Below, one piece after another: positions 55,693-63,933 of a stretch of 64,000 bases of DNA. Where the stretch lies: positions 186,001 through 250,000 of the forward strand of contig JADJCH010000063.1 of NCBI GenBank assembly GCA_016703325.1, read 5' to 3'. The notes beneath the pieces are model-generated. The model was not told where the DNA came from, did no database searches, and was given only the letters and a program-made list of their open reading frames with translations. The position numbers and the translations under genes are program-made. Positions within the stretch are counted from its first letter, which is position 1, and each line of letters starts with the position of its first letter. This stretch comes from Burkholderiales bacterium (GTDB lineage: Bacteria > Pseudomonadota > Gammaproteobacteria > Burkholderiales > Burkholderiaceae_C).

Positions 55693-56487
55693 TCAGCCGC
55701 CTCCCCCTCCCTCGGAGGTCGCCCCGAGCCAGAGCTGGGCCTCGTCCTCCACCCGCATGGGAGTGGCACGCGCCAGGGCCATCCAGACCCCAAAGGGCAG
55801 TCCGGCTTCCAGGTCCGGCCAGCGCACCGGCGCCGGACGCAGCAGCGTCAGTTCGATCGGCGGGTCCGGCTCCAGGTCCGGGTCCGCAGCCTGCGGGTCC
55901 GGCGGGCTCTCCCGGGCAACGATCACGCCGCACTCCGGCGGAACTTCGTCCTCCCGGGCAATGCCTTCGGCCAGCACGTAGTACAACGCACCGGCCATTT
56001 GCAGGTAGGCGGCGCGTTTGGCGGGTTTGCGCAGGTCGCTGAGCAGGTCCGTGCGGTTTGCCTTGATTTCGTGCACCACCGGCTGCAGGTAGGCCGCCAC
56101 ACTGGTGTGGCGCAGGGAGTAGACATCGGGCATCGCCATCTGCCAGCGCTCACGCTCGCCATCGCTCACCCGCGCCCGCAGGGACAGCCCGCGCCAGGCG
56201 ATGCGACCCTGCCGCGACAGCAGCCGCGCCACGGCCTCCACCAGCCGTTCATGCCGGCTGCGGGTCTGGCGGTTGCGCTGTGCCGAATGCAGCAGCGCCT
56301 GCAGCCCGGCTTCACTGACACGCAAAGTGGTGCGCCCCTGAGCATCCACCTGCCGCTCCAGCCAGCCGCCCGCCAGCAGTTCGGCCTCCAGCAGGTCCTG
56401 GCTGGGCCAGCCGGCCGAACGCCAGATTTCGCGCAGCCGACGCCGGTGGGCGCTGGTCAGGGTGTCGGCGGCAGGCTCCTCGGGCAT
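55693..56487 (-). CDS. Unknown protein with winged-helix-like N-terminus and PD-(D/E)XK-like core
   Basis: 264 aa. Residues ~10-65 (HRRRLREIWRSAGWPSQDLLEAELLAGGWLERQ...RVSEAGLQALL) look like a winged helix. From ~75 the sequence shows a nuclease-like layout: helix with RLVEAVARLL, PDVYSL (Asp121), and VVHEIKANRTDLLSDLRKPAKRAAYLQMAG (Glu140-x-Lys142), the D...E-x-K pattern of PD-(D/E)XK enzymes. The C-terminus is Pro/Asp-rich, then GVWMALARATPMRVEDEAQLWLG. Function unknown; a DNA- or RNA-related nuclease is inferred from motif spacing only. Confidence 0.6.
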   Translation of the reverse strand: MPEEPAADTLTSAHRRRLREIWRSAGWPSQDLLEAELLAGGWLERQVDAQGRTTLRVSEAGLQALLHSAQRNRQTRSRHERLVEAVARLLSRQGRIAWRGLSLRARVSDGERERWQMAMPDVYSLRHTSVAAYLQPVVHEIKANRTDLLSDLRKPAKRAAYLQMAGALYYVLAEGIAREDEVPPECGVIVARESPPDPQAADPDLEPDPPIELTLLRPAPVRWPDLEAGLPFGVWMALARATPMRVEDEAQLWLGATSEGGGGG

Positions 56488-56511
56488 CTGCGCAGGGTAG
56501 CGCAGCCCGGT

Positions 56512-56778
56512 TCACTGCAGGTGGGCGAGCATTTGCTGGAAACCCAGGAAGTCCACCCCATCCGGCAGGAGGTGTTCGGTGATCTCCACGCCGACGCCGA
56601 CCACACTCTGGGCCGCTTCGATCCAGCCCCAGCTGCGCTCCTGCGCCACCTGCTGTGCGGCCTGGTGCGTGTCTTCGCCCTGGCCGAGGGCCTGCAGCGA
56701 CAGGTTGAGCAGGCGCGCCAGCGCAGCGTCCATGCGCACGGTGTCCGGAATGCTTTCGAGGGCGAGGCTGGGGTGCAC
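56512..56778 (-). CDS. Small acidic protein of unknown function
   Basis: 88 aa from GTG 56778, which has CAGGAG 6-8 nt upstream. Helical: ALARLLNLSLQALGQGEDTHQAAQQVAQERSWGWIEAAQSVVGVGVEITEHLLPDGVDFLGFQQMLAHLQ. No family recognised. It ends 24 nt before the PD-(D/E)XK-like gene on the same strand, so both may be one unit. Confidence 0.6.
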   Translation of the reverse strand: MHPSLALESIPDTVRMDAALARLLNLSLQALGQGEDTHQAAQQVAQERSWGWIEAAQSVVGVGVEITEHLLPDGVDFLGFQQMLAHLQ

Positions 56779-56852
56779 GGCGGGCTCCTGGGTGACGGGG
56801 CAGCACGGTGGGCTGCGATGGAGCCATCTTCCAGCCGACCGTGCAGATGTCA

Positions 56853-56950
56853 CATCACCCCAAGGGTGGGAGGCGGGGGGAAGGGGCCGTCGGCACGCTC
56901 CCCTGCAAGGGGGTGGGGGGCTTGGGGGGGTGGAGAGGGGGGATGGCCCC
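56853..56950. repeat. GC-rich intergenic element related to the 15658-15762 hairpins
   Basis: The segment has CTCCCCTGCAAGGGGG (near 56899-56914), which is close to CTCCCCTGCCAGGGG at 15745-15759, among further G-runs (GGTGGGAGG, GGGGGGTGGAGAGG). It lies between the small ORF start and the iron alcohol dehydrogenase stop. Same dispersed family as the copy in the iron ABC operon. Confidence 0.6.
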
Positions 56951-56970
56951 CCCTGCCCCGCCCGCTTCGG

Positions 56971-58107
56971 TCACATCGACGCTTCCAGCATCGCGGTGTA
57001 GTCCTCGGCGCTGGCCAGGCGGGGGTTGGTCTTGTGGCAATGGTCGGCCAGGGCGCCTTCGATGATGCGGCCGAACAGGCTGCGCTCCACCCCCATCGCC
57101 GCCAGTCCGGCGGGCAGGCCCAGGCGCTGGTTCAAGGCCCGGATGGCAGGGCCCAGGTCGCCGGGGCCACCCAGGCCCATCACCCGGGCCATGCGCTCCA
57201 GCCGGCGCTCGCGCTGCACGCTTTCGGCGAGCGAGTTGAAGGCGATCACCGCCGGCAGGAAGACCGCGTTGAGGGTGCCGTGGTGCAAGCGGGGGTTCAC
57301 CCCCCCGAGGCTGTGGCTGAGCGAGTGCACGCAGCCCAACCCCTTCTGGAAGGCCATGGCCCCCTGCATCGAGGCACTCATCATCTGCAGCCGGGCCTCC
57401 CGGTCGCTGCCATCGCGGGTGGCCCGTTCGATGTGCGCCCAGCCGCGCTCCAGACCGTCCAGCGCAATGCCGTCGGCCGGCGGGTTGAACGGGGGCGCCA
57501 TGAAGGTTTCCATGCAGTGCGCGATCGCGTCCATGCCGGTGGCGGCTGTCAGCAGCGGCGGCAGGCCGAGGGTGAGGTCGGGGTCGCAGATCGCAGCCTT
57601 GGGCATCAGGTGCCAGGAATGGAAGCCCAGCTTGCGGCCGTCCTCGACGATCAGGATGGCTCCGCGCGCCACCTCGCTGCCGGTGCCGGCGGTGGTGGGC
57701 ACGGCGATCAGCGGCGCCACGACAGCGCTGATCTTCGGCGAACCGCCCTCGATGGTGGCGTAGGTCTTGAGCGGGCCGGGATGTGTGGCGGCGATCGCCA
57801 CGCCCTTGGCCAGGTCGATGCTGGAGCCGCCACCCACCGCAATCAGCCCGTCGCAACCCTGCTCGGAGTACAGCGCGGCAGCGGCACGCACGGCGACCTC
57901 GGTGGGGTTGGAGGGGGTCTGGTCGAACACCGCATGTGGCCGCCCGCCCAGGGCGTCCAGCGTCGGCTGCAGCACGCCGGCGGCACGCACACCGGCGTCG
58001 GTGACCACCAGCGGGCGACGCATGCCGCAGCGTTCGCATTCGCTGTCCAGCAGGCGGATGGCGCCGGGTTCGATCTGAATCTGGGTGAGGTACAGGATGG
58101 TGGACAT
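56971..58107 (-). CDS. Iron-containing alcohol dehydrogenase / maleylacetate-reductase-like
   Basis: 378 aa of the group III dehydrogenase fold. The NAD(P) site is GLIAVGGGSSIDLAKGVA (~88-105) and PTTAGTGSEVA. Metal ligands fit the D-x3-H (GMDAIAHCMETF), HSLSHSLGG and LHHGTLNAVF pattern, with HCHKTNPR near the end. It is 7 nt downstream of the CMD-hydrolase fusion in one unit, and the divergent IclR regulator points to aromatic catabolism, where maleylacetate reductase would fit; a general alcohol dehydrogenase cannot be excluded. Confidence 0.85.
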   Translation of the reverse strand: MSTILYLTQIQIEPGAIRLLDSECERCGMRRPLVVTDAGVRAAGVLQPTLDALGGRPHAVFDQTPSNPTEVAVRAAAALYSEQGCDGLIAVGGGSSIDLAKGVAIAATHPGPLKTYATIEGGSPKISAVVAPLIAVPTTAGTGSEVARGAILIVEDGRKLGFHSWHLMPKAAICDPDLTLGLPPLLTAATGMDAIAHCMETFMAPPFNPPADGIALDGLERGWAHIERATRDGSDREARLQMMSASMQGAMAFQKGLGCVHSLSHSLGGVNPRLHHGTLNAVFLPAVIAFNSLAESVQRERRLERMARVMGLGGPGDLGPAIRALNQRLGLPAGLAAMGVERSLFGRIIEGALADHCHKTNPRLASAEDYTAMLEASM

Positions 58108-58114
58108 GGTGTGT

Positions 58115-59434
58115 TCAGCGGGGGGTGGAAAGGGTGGCCATCCAGTCGCGCAGCACCGCCTGGAACGCCGCGGGCTGCTCCAGCACGCTCTGGTGCGCGG
58201 CCCCTTCCAGCAACTCGAAGCGGGCGCCCGGGATGCGGTGGGCGATCTCGCGACCCATCTCCGGCGGGGTGCCCTGGTCCTGCGCACCGGCGATCACCAG
58301 CGCCGGGCAGGTGATGCGGGGCAGCTGCTCCGTCAGGTCCAGCGCGGCGATGGCCTCGCAGCAGGCGGCATACCCCGCCGCGTCCTGGCTGGCAACGCGG
58401 CGCTGCAGGCGCGCCACCGTCGCCGGCTGGGCCAGCTGGAAGGCGGGTGTGAACCAGCGCTGCATCGTGGCTTCGGCGATCGGCCCCAGGCCCTGGCGGT
58501 GGATGGTGTCGATGCGCTCACGCCAGACGGCGCGCGCAGCCGCCGGGTAGCCCGAGGTGGTGTTGGCCAGCACCAGCGCGGCCACCCGGTCCGGGCGGCG
58601 CAGCGCCAGACACTGGCCGACCATGCCGCCCAGCGACAGACCGATGAAGAGCACCCCTTCACCCGGCGGCAGCTCGGCATCGATCACCCGGGCGGCGTCG
58701 TCGGCCAACTGCTCCAGCGTGTAGGGGCCCGGGGGCACGGCGCTCTCGCCATGGCCGCGGTGGTCGTGGCGGATCACCCGGTGGTCGCGCGCCAGGTGCA
58801 ACGCCAGGTCGTCCCACATCATGCGGTCGGCCCCCAGTGCATGGCTGAGCAGCACCGTGCGGGGCGGGGCGCCGTCGGCCCGGGCGGCCTGGGGTGGCAG
58901 CAGGCTGTAGGCGATCACCGGGCCGTCGGCGGCGGCCGTGCGGCGCTCCTCGCCGGTGCCGGGGTGCCGGGTCTGCGTGGCGGGTCGCGGTGCCACGGCG
59001 GCGGCAAAGTCGGCCGCCTGGGGCAGGTCGGAGGCCCCCAGGTCGCGCAGCAGGCGCGCCGTGATGGCGTGCGCCGTGTTGGCCGCCGGCACACCGGCGT
59101 AGATGGCGGTCTGGATCAGCGCCTCGCGGATCTCCTCGATGCCGGGGCGGGTCTCGGGCTCCCCACCGGCCAGCGCGGCGCGGCAGTGCAGCTCGAACTC
59201 CTCCCAGCGCCCCAGCGACGCGGTGATCACCAGCACCAGCAGCCGACGTGTCCTGCGGTCCAGGCCAGGGCGGCCCCACACCTCGTGCCAGGCATAGCGG
59301 GTGATGAAGGCCTGGAAGTCGGCGGTGAAGGCGTTGGCCTGGCCGATGGAACGGTCCACCCAGGCATCGCCCAGGATCTGCCGCCGGTTGCGCATGCCGC
59401 GCTCCAGTTCGGCGTCGAAGGGGTTGTGTGTCAT
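58115..59434 (-). CDS. Carboxymuconolactone decarboxylase - enol-lactone hydrolase fusion, reversed order
   Basis: 439 aa. Residues ~1-130 are a CMD domain (FDAELERGMRNRRQILGDAWVDRS, WGRPGLDRRTRRLLVLVITASLG, EELELH-like EEFELHCRAALAGG, IQTAIYAGVPAANTAH). Residues ~165-435 are an alpha/beta hydrolase, with the nucleophile in FIGLSLGGMVGQ, Asp in AGAQDQGTPPE and His in LLEGAAHQSVLEQ. In the known PcaL/PcaDC fusions the lactonase comes first; here the decarboxylase does. Expected to turn 4-carboxymuconolactone into 3-oxoadipate in two steps. Start ATG 59434; the first ten codons upstream are less likely. Confidence 0.88.
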   Translation of the reverse strand: MTHNPFDAELERGMRNRRQILGDAWVDRSIGQANAFTADFQAFITRYAWHEVWGRPGLDRRTRRLLVLVITASLGRWEEFELHCRAALAGGEPETRPGIEEIREALIQTAIYAGVPAANTAHAITARLLRDLGASDLPQAADFAAAVAPRPATQTRHPGTGEERRTAAADGPVIAYSLLPPQAARADGAPPRTVLLSHALGADRMMWDDLALHLARDHRVIRHDHRGHGESAVPPGPYTLEQLADDAARVIDAELPPGEGVLFIGLSLGGMVGQCLALRRPDRVAALVLANTTSGYPAAARAVWRERIDTIHRQGLGPIAEATMQRWFTPAFQLAQPATVARLQRRVASQDAAGYAACCEAIAALDLTEQLPRITCPALVIAGAQDQGTPPEMGREIAHRIPGARFELLEGAAHQSVLEQPAAFQAVLRDWMATLSTPR

Positions 59435-59653
59435 GCCCCGATCCTGCCGCGACACCCGCAAGTCCGGCGTCCAGGTGGGGACAGGGAATTCCCTCAGTGC
59501 GCAATGCGCCCAAACGTTTGAACACCGAACAGTTCATCACTAAGCTTGACCCGACACAAGCCACGGCTCCCGGCCCCGCCCGGTGAAGGCGCCCACCCGG
59601 TCCCGCGGCGCACCACCCGATTGCCGCAGGGGCAGCCACCGAACGATGAGCGC
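59435..59653. promoter_or_regulatory. Divergent promoter with three palindromes (iclR / catabolic operon)
   Basis: Between the two divergent start codons are AGGGAATTCCCT (59483-59494, perfect), CAAACGTTTG (59511-59520, perfect) and TGAAC-N8-GTTCA (59519-59536). The second and third overlap by two bases. They are natural candidates for the IclR dimer or tetramer site and for a second regulator. Confidence 0.55.
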
Positions 59654-60517
59654 ATGGTTCTCCTGACCGAGACGGCGGCCGATGCCGCATTGACCTCTCC
59701 CGCCGATCCCCTGACCACACCCGCTGCCGAGGCGGACGGTGCGGGCCCGGGCCCCTCCCGCCGCGATCTGGTCGGCGGGCTGGAGAAGGGCCTGCTGGTC
59801 ATCGAGGCCTTCGATCAGGACCGCAGCCGGCTGTCGATTGCCGAGGTGGCCCAGCGCGCCGGCCTGAGCCGCGCCGCCGCCCGCCGCTACCTGCTGACGC
59901 TGGCGCACCTGGGTTACGTGCACCAGGACGGCAAGGGTTTTGCGCTGAGCCCGCGCGTGCTGCGGCTGGGCCAGTCCTACATGCACTCGGCCCGGCTGCC
60001 GCGGGTGCTGCAGCCAGAGTTGCAGCGCCTGGCCGCGGCCATGCAGGAGGCCACCTCCGCGGGCGTGCTGGACGACGCCGACGTGGTCAGCCTCGCCGTG
60101 GCCACCGGGGGCCGGGTGGTGTCGGCCACGCTGCAGACCGGCACCCGGGTGCCGGCCTGCTGCACCGCCATCGGCCGGGTCCTGCTGGCGGCGCTGCCCC
60201 CCGCCGCGCTGGACGCCTGGCTGGACCGTCAGGTGGCCACCCAGGGCCTGCGGGCCCACACGCCCCGCACCCTCACCGACCCCGAGCTGCTGCGCCAGGA
60301 ACTGGCCCGGGTTCGCAGCCAGGGGCATGCCCTGGTGGACCAGGAGCTGGAGCTGGGCCTGCGCACGCTGGGCGTGCCGCTGCGCAACCACCGCGGCGAC
60401 GTCACCGCGGCGCTCAACGTCAGCGCGCTGGCCGCACGCATCTCCCTGGAAGACCTGCGCGAGCGTTTCCTGCCCATCCTGCTGGACGCCCAGCAGCGCC
60501 TGCGGCCCCTGCTCTGA
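59654..60517 (+). CDS. IclR-family transcriptional regulator (PcaR/PobR-like)
   Basis: 287 aa. An Ala/Pro-rich leader of ~40 residues, then a winged HTH (~38-100: GLEKGLLVIEAFDQDRSRLSIAEVAQRAGLSRAAARRYLLTLAHLGYVHQDGKGF), and the effector domain (~110-285: TSAGVLDDADVVSLAVATGGRVVSATLQTGTRVPACCTAIGRVLLAALP). The SRAAARRYLLTL recognition helix is like PcaR/PcaU/PobR regulators, which control 4-hydroxybenzoate and protocatechuate genes. Divergent from the CMD-fusion operon. ATG 59654 fits best; open codons continue 108 nt upstream. Confidence 0.9.
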   Translation: MVLLTETAADAALTSPADPLTTPAAEADGAGPGPSRRDLVGGLEKGLLVIEAFDQDRSRLSIAEVAQRAGLSRAAARRYLLTLAHLGYVHQDGKGFALSPRVLRLGQSYMHSARLPRVLQPELQRLAAAMQEATSAGVLDDADVVSLAVATGGRVVSATLQTGTRVPACCTAIGRVLLAALPPAALDAWLDRQVATQGLRAHTPRTLTDPELLRQELARVRSQGHALVDQELELGLRTLGVPLRNHRGDVTAALNVSALAARISLEDLRERFLPILLDAQQRLRPLL

Positions 60518-60573
60518 GGGCTTCAGTCGAACGCAGGGAGTCCGCCCGGGCTGTGGCAGGATCCGTCCCGCCG

Positions 60574-62379
60574 ATGTTGCCGCCCCCTGTTCCGGATTCC
60601 GCTGCGCCCCGCGCGACCTGGCGCCGCCACCTGACGCGGCTGCTGGGCGACTGGGTGGACGAGGTCGACCGCCACAGCCTGCGCGCCGACCTGGGCGCCG
60701 GCCTGCTGGGTGCACTGCTGGTGCTGCCGCAGGGCATCGCCTTCGCCGCGCTTGCCGGGCTGCCGCCGCAGTATGGGCTGTACTCCGCGGTGCTGCCGGG
60801 CATCGTCGCAGCGCTGGCCGGCTCCAGCCGGCATGTGATGTCCGGCCCCACCAACGCCAACTCGCTGGCATTGGCGTCGATGCTGGCACCGCTGGCAGCC
60901 ACCGGCAGCCCGGCCTACATCGAGCTGGCGCTGGCCGTCACCGTGCTGGTCGGGCTGATGCAGCTGGCGGTGGGCCTGCTGCGGCTGGGGGCGGTGGCCA
61001 ACTTCATCTCGCCGGCCACGCTGCTGGGCTTCACCAGCGGTGCGGCGCTTCTGATCGCCCTCTATGCACTGCGCGACGGCCTCGAAGCCGGCGTCCCCAG
61101 TGGGCTGGGCGCCATCGGCACCGCGCTGCAGATCCTGGAACACCTCCCGCAGGCGCAGCCGGCGGCCGTCGCGGTGGCCCTCACCGCCTGCTTCGGCGCG
61201 GTGGCGGTGCGGCAGCTCTGGCCGCGCTCGCCGCACATGCTGATCGGGCTGGTGGCCGCCAGCCTGCTGGGCTGGGCGCTGGAGCGTGGCATGGGTTTGA
61301 AGCTGTCCGTCACCGGCGAGCTGCCCGCCGTGCTGCCGCTGTGGCACCTGCCCCAGGTGAACTGGAGCCACCTGCCTGAGCTGCTGGACAAGGCCCTGGC
61401 GCTGTCGGTCATCGCGCTGGGCCAGTCGCTGTCCATCGCCAAGGTGCTGGCGGCACGCTCCGGCCAGCGCCTGGACGTGAACCGCGAGTTCCGCGGCCAG
61501 GGCCTGTCCAACGTCGTGGGCGGCCTGTTCTCCTGCTACCTGTCCTGCGGCTCCCTCAACCGCTCACTGCCCAACCTGCAGGCGGGCGCGCGCACACCGC
61601 TGGCCGCCGTTTCGGCCTCGCTGTGGCTGCTGCTGGGCGTGGCGCTGCTGGCTGCGCCGCTGGCGCACATCCCGCGGGCGGCCATCGCCGGGCTGCTGCT
61701 GCTGGTGGCCTGGGGGCTGATCGACACCACCCAGTGGCGGCACGTGGTGCGCGCCGACCGCAGCGAGTACGCGGTGGCGCTCACCACCCTGATCGCCACG
61801 CTCACGCTGCGGCTGGAAAGCGCCATCCTGCTCGGCACCGGTCTGGCGCTGCTGCTGTACCTGTACCGCAGTGCCCGGCCGGCGATGCGGCTGATGGGCT
61901 TCGACCGGGTCGACCCGGGACGCCGCTTCGTCGTGCTGGCCGACAGCGCAGAGGCGCTGCCGCCCTGCCCCCAGCTGGCGCTGCTGCGCATGGAGGGGTC
62001 GATCTACTTCGGCGCGGCCTCGCATGTGGGTGACCACCTCCACGATCTGCGCAACCGCCCTGGCGCGCCACGCCACCTGCTGGTGATGGCCAAGAGCATG
62101 AACTCCATCGACCTGGCCGGCCTGGACGTGTGGGAGCAGGAACTGCGCGAGCGCCGCGCGCTGGGCGGCGACCTGTACTTCCACCGCCCGCGACCGCAGG
62201 TGCTGGAACTGTGGCGGCGCAGCGGCTTCCTGCAGCGCCTGGGGCCGGACCACATCTACCCGGACAAGCAGCGCGCCCTGGCCGATATCCACCACCGGCT
62301 GGACCCGGCAGTCTGCGCCCGCTGCCAGGTGCGCCTGTTCCGTGAATGCCAGGCGGAGGACCCGGCGGCGGCCATTTGA
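60574..62379 (+). CDS. SulP-family anion permease with STAS domain
   Basis: 601 aa from ATG 60574 (GTG 60553 would add 7 residues). About ten to twelve hydrophobic helices at ~35-420 contain the SulP marks LPQGIAFAALAGLPPQYGLYSAVLPGIV and SSRHVMSGPTNANSLALAS. The C-terminal STAS domain (~460-580) has LRMEGSIYFGAASHVGDHL and VMAKSMNSIDLAGLDVWEQELRE. The tail ends with CARCQVRLFRECQAED, an unusual Cys cluster. Transports sulfate or another anion with protons or sodium; substrate not known. Confidence 0.93.
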   Translation: MLPPPVPDSAAPRATWRRHLTRLLGDWVDEVDRHSLRADLGAGLLGALLVLPQGIAFAALAGLPPQYGLYSAVLPGIVAALAGSSRHVMSGPTNANSLALASMLAPLAATGSPAYIELALAVTVLVGLMQLAVGLLRLGAVANFISPATLLGFTSGAALLIALYALRDGLEAGVPSGLGAIGTALQILEHLPQAQPAAVAVALTACFGAVAVRQLWPRSPHMLIGLVAASLLGWALERGMGLKLSVTGELPAVLPLWHLPQVNWSHLPELLDKALALSVIALGQSLSIAKVLAARSGQRLDVNREFRGQGLSNVVGGLFSCYLSCGSLNRSLPNLQAGARTPLAAVSASLWLLLGVALLAAPLAHIPRAAIAGLLLLVAWGLIDTTQWRHVVRADRSEYAVALTTLIATLTLRLESAILLGTGLALLLYLYRSARPAMRLMGFDRVDPGRRFVVLADSAEALPPCPQLALLRMEGSIYFGAASHVGDHLHDLRNRPGAPRHLLVMAKSMNSIDLAGLDVWEQELRERRALGGDLYFHRPRPQVLELWRRSGFLQRLGPDHIYPDKQRALADIHHRLDPAVCARCQVRLFRECQAEDPAAAI

Positions 62380-62420
62380 GGTTGAAGCCAACTGAGGCCG
62401 CTGCCATCGGAGGCTGTCGC

Positions 62421-62440
62421 GTGCGGCCCCCCGGCCGCAC
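62421..62440. terminator. Hairpin between convergent SulP and cNMP genes
   Basis: GTGCGGCC and GGCCGCAC form a perfect 8-bp stem with loop CCCC, in the 72-nt gap between two convergent genes. No U-run follows on either strand, so it would be a weak or Rho-dependent barrier. Confidence 0.45.
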
Positions 62441-62451
62441 CGCCCTGCCTC

Positions 62452-62955
62452 TCAGGCCACCGCCAGCTGCATCGCCATGTTGGCGCGCATGCGCGCGGCG
62501 AGCACCGCACCGGCGGCACGCATGAACTCGATGGCAATCGGCGGCACGCGCTGGATCATCTCCTCGAAGCGCGGCAGGTGCAGCGCCCAGACCGTCACTG
62601 CGGTCATCGCCTCCACGTTGGCCGAATGCGGCTGGTCGCTGAACAGACCCGCCTCGCCCACCACCGAACCCGGCCGCAGCATCGCGATGCGCGCCACCGA
62701 CGGGTGGTGCCCTTCCACATAGACCTGCAGCGTGCCCCGGCCCAGGAAGTAGGTGGTGCGGTCGCAGTCCCCCTGCTTGATCAGCAGGTCGCCCGGACGG
62801 GCCTGGTACAGCGTGAGATACGCCCCGAGGGTGCGCCATTGACCCGCGTCCAGGCGCGCGTGAAACGCGTCGTCCGTGTTCAGCGAACCCACCGCCTGCA
62901 CCAACTCCTCGATCCGCATGCCAACCGCTCCCAGCGAATACCCGAAAGACTGCAT
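62452..62955 (-). CDS. Cyclic-nucleotide-binding domain protein without HTH
   Basis: 167 aa, one cNMP-binding domain: LTLYQARPGDLLIKQGDCDRTTYFLGRGTLQVYVEGHHPSVARIAMLRPGSVVGEAGLFSDQPHSANVEAMTAVTVWALHLPRFEEMI (~45-132). There is no helix-turn-helix, so it is not a Crp/Fnr regulator; it may gate or serve as a sensor for another protein. The phosphate-binding cassette lacks the usual R-A-A. ATG 62955 has GGGGG 5 nt upstream. It converges on the SulP gene. Confidence 0.85.
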   Translation of the reverse strand: MQSFGYSLGAVGMRIEELVQAVGSLNTDDAFHARLDAGQWRTLGAYLTLYQARPGDLLIKQGDCDRTTYFLGRGTLQVYVEGHHPSVARIAMLRPGSVVGEAGLFSDQPHSANVEAMTAVTVWALHLPRFEEMIQRVPPIAIEFMRAAGAVLAARMRANMAMQLAVA

Positions 62956-63933
62956 CTGACCCCCATGACGCAGTGAACACGAAAAATGTAACCCAGATGT
63001 GAACAATCCGGCCCCGTCAACCGACGAAAGTCGGGTTGCCGCCACATTGCTGCGTACCCGAGCTTGCCGTCCACTGCAGGGGCCGGACCATGCCAGAAGA
63101 GTCGGAGCAATGCTGCATCTGTTGGTAAGGAGCGCGGGAGCAGACCCCCTCTCAGCCGCCACCTGGGGCCAGGCCCGGGAGGCGCTGCATGAAGCCCGCG
63201 ACGCCATCGCCTCATCGGACCGCTTCTCCTTGGCCACCACCTTCTGGCACTCCCGCCATTCCATGGCAAAGGGCTTGGCGATCGACTTGACTGTTAGTCA
63301 GCTCACCCTCCGCCGGCCTCCACCTGTCCGACAACGCCGTCGCCCTCTTCCACGACGAACACCGCCTACCCCTGCTCCCCCTACTTCGCCGCCACCCGGG
63401 CCGCCACCGGTGAGCACCTGCTCCCCGTGCTTCTGCTCCTCGGCCTGCTGGGTATTGCAGCAGCCATCCAACTCCTGGCCTGCCCCGGCGCCTACCTGTT
63501 ACGCGGCGTTGCTCCTCAGGATCGTCTGGGGACAGGAAAGATGGTCACTCGACGCAGTGCTTGGTTTGGAGCGGCCGAAGTGCTCTAGCAATCCTTCGAT
63601 ACCCCCCGTCGCTCCGCACCGGCCTGTGCAATTTGCACGTCCGGCGCGTGTGTTTGAGATTGGAAGGAAACGAGAACGACGATAAGCTGCAATTCATTCG
63701 TTCTTCCTGCCGCTTGGACCTCAATAATTTGAGTGGAGCAGATGAGAATAACGAAAATATGGTGGTGATATATATTGATTTAGATATTTCAGCTTCACCC
63801 TGTGCAGAAAATATGAGACGACCACCTGCCAAGATTTTGATTGTTTCCATGCATTCGAGACACTGGGAGCCCTTCATGCAATGAAACGACAGTAATTCTC
63901 ACCACATAACATATTTTTCGCTGAGGAAAATCC
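62956..63933. other. Gene-poor stretch with composition change at its right half
   Basis: Roughly 980 bases without a convincing gene. From 62956 to ~63590 the DNA is GC-rich. One frame lacking a usable start ends at TAG 63586-63588 and reads GEHLLPVLLLLGLLGIAAAIQLLACPGAYLL, a hydrophobic helix that may be the remnant of a small membrane protein. From ~63600 the DNA turns AT-rich (visibly below 50% GC, against ~70% before), with short frames on both strands that I do not believe. A gene begins at 63934. Confidence 0.6.

Noticed and set aside
62999..63685. 228-codon plus-strand ORF near the right end
   Set aside because: Pro/Arg-rich low-complexity translation, no ribosome site, and it runs from GC-rich into AT-rich DNA without a break in style; taken as non-coding.
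63545..63884. Two overlapping short ORFs on opposite strands in the AT-rich edge
   Set aside because: They use each other's antisense, show no motif and have no ribosome site of note.
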